NCBI GenBank assembly: GCA_903932545.1
Contig: CAIZGT010000551.1
Span: 1 to 5,709, forward strand
Source: an uncultured Rhodospirillales bacterium
GTDB taxonomy: Bacteria; Pseudomonadota; Alphaproteobacteria; Acetobacterales; Acetobacteraceae
Direction: 5' to 3'
DNA: 5,709 nt
Made by a program: the position numbers and the translations under genes. Positions 1 to 5,602 of this stretch are shown here, one piece after another. How positions within the stretch are numbered: the first letter of the stretch is position 1; each line of letters opens with the position of its first letter. The notes under the pieces were generated by a model that had not been told where the DNA came from, did no database searches, and worked only from the letters and a program-made list of their open reading frames with translations.

Positions 1-1293
1 AATCGCCGGATGGGTCAGCAGCGCCTCCTCAACCTCACGCGGATAGACGTTCGAGCCGCCGGAAATATACATGTCCGACGCTCGACCGGTGATGTAGAGA
101 AACCCGCGCTCATCGAGATGGCCGAGGTCGCCGGTGTGGAACCAGCCATCGGCAAAGGCCTTCTCGGTGGCTTCGGGATTGTTGAAATAACCGAAGAACA
201 CTGCGTCGCCGCGCACGCAGATATCGCCGGTCTCATACGGCATCATCCGCTTACCGGCCGGATCAAGGATCGCGATTTCCATGCCGGTGCGCGGATAACC
301 GCAACTGCCGATGGGAAAGCTCGGATCGTCCTCAATGCTGTGCAACTCGGGTGGCAACACGGTGATGTTGCCAGTGACTTCGCCGAGGCCAAAATACTGC
401 ACCAGCACGCGGCCCAGCTTGCCCAGCGCATATTGCTGATCGGCGCGATACATCGGAGCACCGGCATAGATCACATGGCGGAGGCTGGAATGGTCAAAGC
501 GGTCCACCGCCTCGTGCCGACACAGCATGTTCACGATGGTGGGCACGGTGAACATGTTGGTGACGCGATGGGCCTCGACCAGTTCCCACATCTCGGCGGC
601 ATCAAACCGCTCACCCACCGGCAGGATTGACACCACACCGCGCGCAATCTGCGGCAACAGATGCACGCCAGCGCCGTGGGACAGCGGCGCGATCACCAGC
701 GAGGCGTCCTCCGCGTTTAAATCTGGCATCAGATCGGCGATGTGGTTGTTCACCACGAACGCCATCTGGCCATGTGTGAGCATCCCAGCCTTTGGACGTC
801 CGGTGGTGCCGGAAGTGTAGAAGAACCAGCAGCAATCATCGCGGTCCACATCCACCGGATGGGTGAGTGGCGTGGGATAGAGGGCAAGCTGGTGCCAATC
901 TTCCATCCAAAGCTGCTCAGCACAGGCCGGATTGGCGGCGGCTGTGGCGTGTTCGGCGAATTCGCGGCCAAACAGATGCAGCTTTGCCCCGGACGATTGC
1001 GCCAGATAGGCAACTTCGGTGGGCGTGAGGCGGAAATTGGTCGGCACGAACACGGCGCCGATCATCCAACAAGCGAACATCACCTCGATATACTCGGGCG
1101 AGTTGCGGGCGTGCAGCAGCACCCGGTCGCCCTTGATAATCCCCTTCGCCGCCAACGAAGCCGCTGCCGCGCGGACGTGATCAGCGAGGTCGGACCATGA
1201 GACGACAATTTCGCCCTGGATCACCCCCGGCGCATCCGGCAACCGGCGTGCAGTGTTGAGAAGGAGCGAGGTGAGGTTGGCGGTGGGGATCAT
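1..1293 (-). CDS. AMP-forming acyl-CoA synthetase (fatty acid--CoA ligase-like), 3' end cut by window edge
   Basis: Partial gene: 431 codons are present and the C-terminal subdomain is missing. The ANL-superfamily core motifs are visible: the P-loop A3 motif YTSGTTGRPK at residues 159-168, the A5-type motif YFGLGEVTG at 300-308, the ATP-ribose aspartate in GWFHTGDLG at 383-391, and the hinge region GRASDMYISGGSNVYP at 403-418. The A10 lysine that completes adenylation lies outside the window. Family members activate a carboxylic acid with ATP to an acyl-AMP and then form the CoA thioester in the cytoplasm. The ATG at 1293 is the first possible start: the frame is open back to the thiolase stop at 1423-1425, but no ATG, GTG or TTG occurs in between. 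The ribosome site is weak (GAGAAG about 12 nt upstream). It follows the thiolase on the same strand, so co-transcription is likely. Chain length or aromatic specificity cannot be read from the sequence. Confidence 0.93.
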   Translation of the reverse strand, partial: MIPTANLTSLLLNTARRLPDAPGVIQGEIVVSWSDLADHVRAAAASLAAKGIIKGDRVLLHARNSPEYIEVMFACWMIGAVFVPTNFRLTPTEVAYLAQSSGAKLHLFGREFAEHATAAANPACAEQLWMEDWHQLALYPTPLTHPVDVDRDDCCWFFYTSGTTGRPKAGMLTHGQMAFVVNNHIADLMPDLNAEDASLVIAPLSHGAGVHLLPQIARGVVSILPVGERFDAAEMWELVEAHRVTNMFTVPTIVNMLCRHEAVDRFDHSSLRHVIYAGAPMYRADQQYALGKLGRVLVQYFGLGEVTGNITVLPPELHSIEDDPSFPIGSCGYPRTGMEIAILDPAGKRMMPYETGDICVRGDAVFFGYFNNPEATEKAFADGWFHTGDLGHLDERGFLYITGRASDMYISGGSNVYPREVEEALLTHPAI

Positions 1294-1318
1294 GGGCGCT
1301 TCATTCTTCTCATCGGCT

Positions 1319-1402
1319 TCGTAGGGCGGATAACCGTAGCGCCATCTGCCATCTCTGCGATCAGAAACGCGGCGGATGGCGTTGGGCTTATCCGCCCTAC
1401 GA
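1319..1402. repeat. REP-like palindrome pair, head to head (BIME-like)
   Basis: The outer arms TCGTAGGGCGGATAA (1319-1333) and TTATCCGCCCTACGA (1388-1402) are a perfect 15 bp inverted repeat, and the similarity continues imperfectly inward to 1346 and 1375. Each half is itself a hairpin: GGCGGAT (1325-1331) with ATCTGCC (1344-1350), one mismatch, and GGCGGAT (1371-1377) with ATCCGCC (1390-1396), perfect. The design, a short palindrome preceded by a GTAG-type foot and arranged in opposite orientations in an intergenic gap, resembles enterobacterial REP/BIME elements, whose core also reads GGAT...ATCC next to CTAC. It lies between the thiolase stop and the synthetase start and could form a strong RNA hairpin in the shared transcript. 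No RAYT transposase is present in the window. Copy number elsewhere in the genome is unknown. Confidence 0.75.
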
Positions 1403-1422
1403 GGCGCGCAATGACGGGTTTT

Positions 1423-2592
1423 TTAAACCAGCCGTTCCAGCACGCTCACGTAATTCGCCACCGCAGCGCCGCCCATGTTGAACACGCCGCCGATATCGGC
1501 GCGGCCCAATTGCAGATCACCCGCCTGCCCAGCCAACTGCATCGCTGCCATCACATGCATCGAAACGCCCGTGGCCCCGATCGGATGGCCCTTCGATTTC
1601 AGCCCGCCCGAGCGGTTGATCGGCAGCTTGCCGTCCTTGGTGGTCCAGCCTTCCAGAATGGCGCGGCGGCCTTCGCCGGGCGCGGTGAGGCCCATCGCTT
1701 CGTATTCGAGCAATTCGGCGATGGTGAAGCAGTCATGGGTTTCAACGAAGGAGAGATCACCCAGGCCAATCCCAGCGGCTTCCAGCGCCTTGCCCCACGC
1801 CACTGACGCGCCCTCAAAAGAGGTGATGTCGCGCTTGGAGATCGGCAGGAAATCATTCACCTGCACAGCAGCCTTGAAGCGGATCGCTTTATTCATCGCG
1901 CGCGCCGTATCTTCATCGGCCAGCACCAAAGCCGCCGCCCCATCGGAGACCAGCGAGCAATCGGTGCGCTTGAGTGGGCCTGCGACATATGGATTCTTTT
2001 CACTGGCGGTGCGGCAGAAATCATAGCCGAAATCGCGACGCATCTGGGCGTAGGGGTTATCGACGCCGTTCGCATGGTTCTTCGCCGCGATCGCCGCCAA
2101 TGCGTCAGACTGGTCGCCGTATTTCTGGAAATAGGTCTCAGCGATCTTGCCGAACACACCAGCGAACCCGGCCGGAATATCGCCTTCTTCCTTCCGATAG
2201 GACGCATTGAGCAGGATATCGCCCACCACGGCGGTGGGCTGTGACGTCATCTTCTCAGCGCCCACCACGAGTGCCACGCGCCCCCGCCCAGCGGCGATCC
2301 AGTCGCGGGCACCGTGGATGGCGGCGGTGCCGGTGGCGCAGGCGTTCTCATAGCGCGTGGCGGGCTTGTAGCGCAGCTCCGGCACGGATTGCATCAACAG
2401 TGAGGACGGGAAATCCTGCTTGGAGAAGCCGTTGTTGAACACGCCGACAAACACGCCATCAATCTCGGAAGCCTCAAGCCCGGCATCGGTGATCGCCTCA
2501 CGCGCCACGGTTGCGAACAGGCTTTCGATATCGGGTTCTTCGAGCTTGCCGAATTTCGAATGCGCCCAGCCGACGATGCAGGCTTCGGTCAT
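1423..2592 (-). CDS. SCP2-type thiolase / acetyl-CoA acetyltransferase-like protein
   Basis: A 389-residue protein, the normal length for non-decarboxylating thiolases. Thiolases cleave a 3-ketoacyl-CoA with CoA to acetyl-CoA or propionyl-CoA plus a shortened acyl-CoA. The nucleophile is Cys85 in YENACATGTA. The segment ETHDCFTIAELLEYEAMG (285-302) carries the HDCF motif that replaces NEAF in SCP2-type thiolases, and GGLKSKGHPIGATG (329-342) supplies the catalytic His336. The C-terminal CxG cysteine of classical thiolases is replaced by FNMGG (371-375), which also fits the SCP2 group, where the Cys of HDCF (Cys288) is thought to take that part. The ATG at 2592 has a strong ribosome site (GAGGA, 8 nt spacer). 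It is the first gene of a likely operon with the downstream acyl-CoA synthetase. Homologues act on lipid, sterol side-chain or other acyl-CoA substrates, and the actual one here is not determinable. Some members of this group lack proven thiolase activity. Confidence 0.93.
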   Translation of the reverse strand: MTEACIVGWAHSKFGKLEEPDIESLFATVAREAITDAGLEASEIDGVFVGVFNNGFSKQDFPSSLLMQSVPELRYKPATRYENACATGTAAIHGARDWIAAGRGRVALVVGAEKMTSQPTAVVGDILLNASYRKEEGDIPAGFAGVFGKIAETYFQKYGDQSDALAAIAAKNHANGVDNPYAQMRRDFGYDFCRTASEKNPYVAGPLKRTDCSLVSDGAAALVLADEDTARAMNKAIRFKAAVQVNDFLPISKRDITSFEGASVAWGKALEAAGIGLGDLSFVETHDCFTIAELLEYEAMGLTAPGEGRRAILEGWTTKDGKLPINRSGGLKSKGHPIGATGVSMHVMAAMQLAGQAGDLQLGRADIGGVFNMGGAAVANYVSVLERLV

Positions 2593-2679
2593 TGATGGTC
2601 TCCTCGGATTTGATTGGGCGCAGCTTGCTACCGGGTGGGGGCGGGATCAAGATGCGGCAAAACCGGGGAGGTCTAAATC
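2593..2679. other. divergent intergenic region between thiolase and ABM-protein genes
   Basis: This 87 bp gap must hold the 5' regions of both divergently transcribed genes, unless either is transcribed from further away. The thiolase Shine-Dalgarno (TCCTC on the plus strand, 2601-2605) and the ABM-gene Shine-Dalgarno (2665-2672) lie at its two ends. I see a G-rich run at 2633-2645 but no convincing -35/-10 pair in either direction and no clear operator palindrome. A shared regulatory region is inferred from geometry only. Confidence 0.35.
2665..2672 (+). promoter_or_regulatory. ribosome binding site supporting the GTG start at 2680
   Basis: GGGGAGGT contains the near-perfect anti-16S match GGAGG at 2667-2671, with an 8 nt spacer to the GTG at 2680. 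It fixes the start of the ABM-domain gene at a GTG codon, and the encoded protein then begins directly with the first beta strand of the fold (PRIAIIVEF). Confidence 0.8.
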
Positions 2680-2988
2680 GTGCCACGTATCGCCATCATT
2701 GTTGAATTCACCCCAAAGCCGGGCTGCTATGAGCAGTTCCACGCCCATATCAGCGCACATGCCAAAGCGACGTTGGCCGAAGAGCCCGGCTGCTTGGCGT
2801 TTGATGTGATGCACAAGATGAATGACGCCGATGAGCCGGATGGCCAGCACATCATGTTGGTGGAGATCTACGAGGATATGGACGCGGTGCGCGCCCATCG
2901 CGCCAATCCGCGCATGCCAATTGTGGGGGCAGGGTCAGCGCCGTTGTTGGATGGGCGCAAAGTGTCGCTGTGTGAGATGGCAGATTAA
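2680..2988 (+). CDS. antibiotic biosynthesis monooxygenase (ABM) domain protein, putative quinol monooxygenase-like
   Basis: A 102-residue single-domain protein of the dimeric alpha-beta barrel type (ABM, PF03992 family by recognition). An N-terminal strand (residues 3-10) is followed by a helix rich in His (His21, His23, His27), then EEPGCLAFDVM (34-44), the characteristic strand after the EPG turn. The segment MLVEIYEDMDAVRAHR (59-74) matches the usual 'E.Y.d..A..aH' strand-helix ending in a conserved His (His73). Family members include cofactor-independent quinol monooxygenases (YgiN type), ActVA-Orf6 and many proteins of unknown role, so enzymatic activity is not certain. No signal peptide is seen, so it is probably cytoplasmic. 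It is divergent from the thiolase-synthetase pair and convergent with the hydrolase gene, whose stop codon it overlaps by 4 bp. A role in the neighbouring catabolism is inference. Confidence 0.88.
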   Translation: MPRIAIIVEFTPKPGCYEQFHAHISAHAKATLAEEPGCLAFDVMHKMNDADEPDGQHIMLVEIYEDMDAVRAHRANPRMPIVGAGSAPLLDGRKVSLCEMAD

Positions 2989-3956
2989 AGCTTCGTCTTG
3001 AAGAACCCGATCACACCCGCCTGAAACTGCGGCAGGAACGCCGGGCGATCAAAGCCAGGCGGATCGGCACAGATGTCCGGCGCGATGGATTTCAGCCACG
3101 CGCTGCACATTGCGAAATAGGCGAAATGGCCGCCATTGGGGATGATATGCGTGTCCATCCCGGGGAAGCGGCTGGGGAAGGTGATGGTGTCGCTCACCTC
3201 TTCGTCCTTGTCGCCGATCCAGAATTGCACCGGGATGTGAATATTCTGGGCAGCGAAGCCGTGGGTGATCGCCGGGGCGGCGAGGACAATCGCCTTCACC
3301 CGAGGGTCTGGCGCTGTGATCAGGGACGTGTCGCTGCTTGGTGCGGGCGGGTGCAACTTGGCTTGGTCGCATCCCCAATCACCCACAGCGGCGGCGCAGA
3401 AGGCCGCGACTTTTGACCAATCCAGCACGCCACCGGCCAGCAACAATGCCGTCGCCCCGCCGGCTGAGTGACCGAGCACGCCAATGCGCGCTGGGTCAAT
3501 TGCGGCATGATCGGGCCATTCTTGCAGCATATAATCAATCAGCGTGCTGACCTCGCGCGGCCGTTGACGGAAGTTGAGCGGGCCGAAGGCTTGGGAATTG
3601 TCGCGGTAATTGTCGTGCGGGTGCATCAGCGCCACCACCACGAAACCTGCATCAGCCAAGGCGGCGGCGGTGTCGAAATGGTTGAGATTAGAGCCGCCGG
3701 TGCCGTGGGTGATCACCACCAAAGGCAGGCCACTGCCCTGAATTTTGCCGATCAGGGCGACATGCGGGGTGAACGGGCCGATCTGATTGTCAGTCGGCTT
3801 CTCAGCCGAGGGATACCAGATCATCACCTCCATCGTTGCACGTTCAGGCTGCGGGCCATCGACGTTGAGGCTTTGCAGCCCGGCGGCGCTGGTGAGCGGG
3901 CTCATCGCCACCAAGCCCGCCAGGACGGCAAACACTGTGAGGGTCATGCGCCGCAT
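2985..3956 (-). CDS. exported alpha/beta hydrolase, dienelactone hydrolase / PAF-acetylhydrolase-like
   Basis: A 323-residue protein with a Sec signal peptide: MRRM, a hydrophobic stretch to about residue 20, and probable cleavage after Ala24 (LTSA). The mature part is an alpha/beta hydrolase: oxyanion-loop HGTGG at 84-88, nucleophile elbow GHSAGG at 162-167 with Ser164, a probable acid in IGDKDEE (Asp249 or Asp251), and catalytic His277 in NGGHFAYF. Paired cysteines flank the lid and C-terminus (Cys187/Cys196 and Cys284/Cys296), as expected of a periplasmic enzyme with disulfides. The PDICADPPGFDR pattern near the end is typical of the 'predicted dienelactone hydrolase' group (COG4188). It probably hydrolyses an ester or lactone in the periplasm; the substrate is unknown. 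The ATG at 3956 has AGGAGA 5 nt upstream. It lies 23 bp downstream of the DUF4337-like gene on the same strand, and its TAA overlaps the stop of the convergent ABM gene. Confidence 0.9.
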   Translation of the reverse strand: MRRMTLTVFAVLAGLVAMSPLTSAAGLQSLNVDGPQPERATMEVMIWYPSAEKPTDNQIGPFTPHVALIGKIQGSGLPLVVITHGTGGSNLNHFDTAAALADAGFVVVALMHPHDNYRDNSQAFGPLNFRQRPREVSTLIDYMLQEWPDHAAIDPARIGVLGHSAGGATALLLAGGVLDWSKVAAFCAAAVGDWGCDQAKLHPPAPSSDTSLITAPDPRVKAIVLAAPAITHGFAAQNIHIPVQFWIGDKDEEVSDTITFPSRFPGMDTHIIPNGGHFAYFAMCSAWLKSIAPDICADPPGFDRPAFLPQFQAGVIGFFKTKL

Positions 3957-3979
3957 TGCCGTCTCCTAAGACGTGATCG

Positions 3980-4564
3980 TCACACCATTTCAAGCGCCAC
4001 CAGCAGCCCGTAGATCGCAGCCACCCCGCCGATGATACCGCCAGCCCAACTCAACGCCTTCGTTTTGGTGACCACCGAGACGGATGCAAGCACGATGGAG
4101 ATTTGCAGCGCGCCGGTGGAACGTTCAAAGAGGTGGTAGATGTGGAACGCGTGGTCGCGCTCCTCTTCCAGAATCTTAGCCTTTTCGAGCAATTGCTTGC
4201 GGCCCAGGCCGCCCGGCTTGGGGTCGTCCATCAATCTGGAAATCTCAGCCTGCATCGCCGCAATGCGCGTCTTTGCCGTCTCGTCGGTGCCGGGGATGAG
4301 GGAGATGGTGTCAACCGCCGTGCCGAGAATGCCCGCGCGTATATTGCGCGCCTGCAGGAAGGCATAGGTGTCGCTGACCGAGATGTGATGGGTGAGATAG
4401 TCGTTCTGTGCCGCTTTCTCGCCCATTTCCGTCAATGCCAAGGCGGCGGCGAGCGCTGCGATGAGAATGGCCATGTTGCGCGGAAGATGCCCGCCGCCGC
4501 CATGCTCCGCGGCGTGATGCGCATGCTCAAGCCCTTCTTGGGCGTGTTCAATGGTGGACGACAT
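3980..4564 (-). CDS. DUF4337-like membrane protein
   Basis: A 194-residue protein from the ATG at 4564. The N-terminus (residues 5-26) is rich in His, Glu and Ala (EHAQEGLEHAHHAAEHGGGG). A transmembrane helix follows at about 31-46, then a long soluble, largely helical segment (about 50-148) with possible coiled-coil character around 98-147, then two transmembrane helices at about 152-166 and 171-192. This order, with the 'SDTYAFLQARNIR' patch at 64-76, matches the DUF4337 family, which has no established function. An in-frame GTG at 4588 would add eight residues, but AGGAG sits inside that extension and serves the ATG at 4564 better. It probably shares a transcript with the exported hydrolase 23 bp downstream, and the tRNA-Val gene lies 98 bp upstream on the same strand. 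A weak TATAAC hexamer at 4609-4614 has no matching -35. Placement in the inner membrane is inferred from the helices. Confidence 0.82.
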   Translation of the reverse strand: MSSTIEHAQEGLEHAHHAAEHGGGGHLPRNMAILIAALAAALALTEMGEKAAQNDYLTHHISVSDTYAFLQARNIRAGILGTAVDTISLIPGTDETAKTRIAAMQAEISRLMDDPKPGGLGRKQLLEKAKILEEERDHAFHIYHLFERSTGALQISIVLASVSVVTKTKALSWAGGIIGGVAAIYGLLVALEMV

Positions 4565-4574
4565 CTCAACCGCA

Positions 4575-4579
4575 CTCCT
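4575..4579 (-). promoter_or_regulatory. ribosome binding site favouring the ATG at 4564
   Basis: AGGAG on the minus strand lies 10 nt before the ATG at 4564. The spacing is slightly long but workable. Because the motif lies downstream of the alternative GTG at 4588, it argues for the shorter protein. Confidence 0.6.
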
Positions 4580-4662
4580 GTTTTGCACCAGCCCTTGGCT
4601 GCAATTCAGTTATACCCATACGGGTGATGATTGGGAGTGCCGAAAACCGGCTGACCTGAGAA

Positions 4663-4737
<75 letters not shown>

Positions 4738-4755
4738 CCGTTCGCAGGGAGCGGC

Positions 4756-4784
4756 GTGATAGGCTGGGCGGGGCTGAGTGTCAA
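4756..4784 (-). promoter_or_regulatory. sigma70-type promoter of tRNA-Val
   Basis: On the minus strand a perfect -35 TTGACA (4784-4779) is followed by exactly 17 bp and a -10 TATCAC (4761-4756; 4 of 6 consensus). Transcription would start near 4749, about a dozen nucleotides before the mature tRNA 5' end at 4737. The bases just after the -10 (GCCGCTCCC) form a GC-rich discriminator of the kind found at stringently controlled stable-RNA promoters. That control is inferred, not shown. The -35 lies only 17 bp from the start codon of the divergent DUF3108 gene. Confidence 0.75.
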
Positions 4785-4789
4785 GCTGT

Positions 4790-4796
4790 GGGGAAG
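4790..4796 (+). promoter_or_regulatory. ribosome binding site supporting the ATG at 4802
   Basis: GGGGAAG ends 5 nt before the ATG at 4802. An in-frame GTG at 4778 would add eight residues in front of the signal peptide and would place this purine-rich motif inside the coding region, so the ATG is preferred. Confidence 0.6.
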
Positions 4797-4801
4797 AGTG
4801 T

Positions 4802-5581
4802 ATGCGCAAGATTTGGCTGTGTGGCGTGATGACGATCTGGCTCTGCGCGGCCAATGCAGCCACGCTGCCGCATCAATCGCTGGTCTATCGCGGAAGTTTT
4901 CTTGGCCTGGACGTGCTGGACCTCCGCGCCGGATTGGATCTGCGCGCGGACGGCTATGCGATGGGCATCGATTTCCACACGCTTGGGGCCACGGATTTTC
5001 TGATGCACAGCCAAGCCAAGATGCAGGTTGATGGTGATTGGCAATCCGGTCGCCCCACGCCGAGGCGATTTTCCACCGCAGGCGTGGTGCGCGGGCGGCC
5101 AAACCATGTGGAAATCAGCTATCCGGACGGCCAACCGCATGTGGATAGACTGGAGCCTGCGCTGGATTCTGAGCATCAGTCGATTCCAGCCGCGCTCCAA
5201 CGCGACACGATGGACGGCATGAGCGCGCTAATTGATCTGCTGCACACCTTGATCAACTCAGGGCGCTGCGATGGTGAGGTGACAACTTTCGATGGGCGCC
5301 GCCTGTCGCATATTGTGGCGAGCAGCGGCGGGCAGGAGGACGTTCCACACGACAATGGGCTGTTTTATCAAGGCCCTGCCTTGCGCTGCGACATCACCAA
5401 CACGCTACTCGCGGGCTTCCCTTCGGACAGCAAGCCGGATGATACCGCGCATCAACCGCGCCATAGCAGCGTCTGGTTCGCGCCGTTACAGCCGGGCGAG
5501 GTGCCGGTGGCGGTGTTGATCCGCGCAGAGTTGCATCTGGTGGGGCATTTGGATTTGAAGCTGGTTGGAATGGGGCCGTGA
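4802..5581 (+). CDS. exported DUF3108 domain protein
   Basis: A 259-residue protein starting with a Sec signal peptide (MRKIW followed by a hydrophobic stretch, probable cleavage after ANA at residue 19). The mature part begins with the strand pattern LVYRGSFLGLDVLDL (27-41) and is mostly beta. DUF3108 hallmarks are the helix TMDGMSALIDLLHTL (136-150), CDGEVTTFDGRRLSHI (156-171), YQGPALRCDI (189-198) and the late VWFAPLQPGEVPVAVLI (224-240). Cys156 and Cys196 are a likely disulfide pair. DUF3108 proteins are periplasmic or envelope-associated with no settled function, and the fold is thought to resemble lipid-binding beta structures. No promoter is evident on this strand, and its upstream region is occupied by the divergent tRNA-Val and its promoter. 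It converges on ligA with a 21 bp gap. No homologous partner gene is in the window to indicate a pathway. Confidence 0.83.
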   Translation: MRKIWLCGVMTIWLCAANAATLPHQSLVYRGSFLGLDVLDLRAGLDLRADGYAMGIDFHTLGATDFLMHSQAKMQVDGDWQSGRPTPRRFSTAGVVRGRPNHVEISYPDGQPHVDRLEPALDSEHQSIPAALQRDTMDGMSALIDLLHTLINSGRCDGEVTTFDGRRLSHIVASSGGQEDVPHDNGLFYQGPALRCDITNTLLAGFPSDSKPDDTAHQPRHSSVWFAPLQPGEVPVAVLIRAELHLVGHLDLKLVGMGP

Positions 5582-5602
5582 GTTCCTGTTCGCAGTCACG
5601 AA

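Noticed and set aside
10..630. Plus-strand open frame of 206 codons opposite the acyl-CoA synthetase
   Set aside because: Antisense shadow of a strongly supported CDS with recognisable adenylation motifs; the translated product resembles no family I know and has no ribosome site.
742..1200. Plus-strand open frame of 152 codons opposite the synthetase
   Set aside because: Lies across the conserved A3 motif of the real gene; composition and lack of family features mark it as a GC-rich shadow frame.
1418..1430. GGTTT/AAACC palindrome with a T-run near the thiolase stop, considered as a terminator
   Set aside because: In the direction of the thiolase transcript the run is A-rich rather than U-rich, and the stem is weak; not a Rho-independent terminator for either neighbour.
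1475..2026. Plus-strand 183-codon open frame opposite the thiolase
   Set aside because: Mirror of conserved thiolase sequence including the GHP motif region; rich in Ser, Pro and Arg as expected of an antisense frame.
2221..2239. Perfect 7 bp hairpin GCCCACC/GGTGGGC with 5 nt loop
   Set aside because: Lies inside the thiolase coding sequence, in codons around the TAVVGD segment; no T-run or other regulatory context, so probably chance in GC-rich coding DNA.
3468..4013. Plus-strand 181-codon open frame opposite the hydrolase start
   Set aside because: Overlaps the hydrolase nucleophile elbow and signal peptide on the other strand and extends into the next gene; no domain recognised.
4616..4626. 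CCCATACGGGT partial palindrome upstream of the DUF4337-like gene, considered as an operator
   Set aside because: The arms are only about four bases and there is no matching second site or defined promoter to regulate.
4103..4627. Plus-strand 174-codon open frame opposite the DUF4337-like gene
   Set aside because: The minus-strand frame has ordered membrane helices and a family match; the plus frame has neither.
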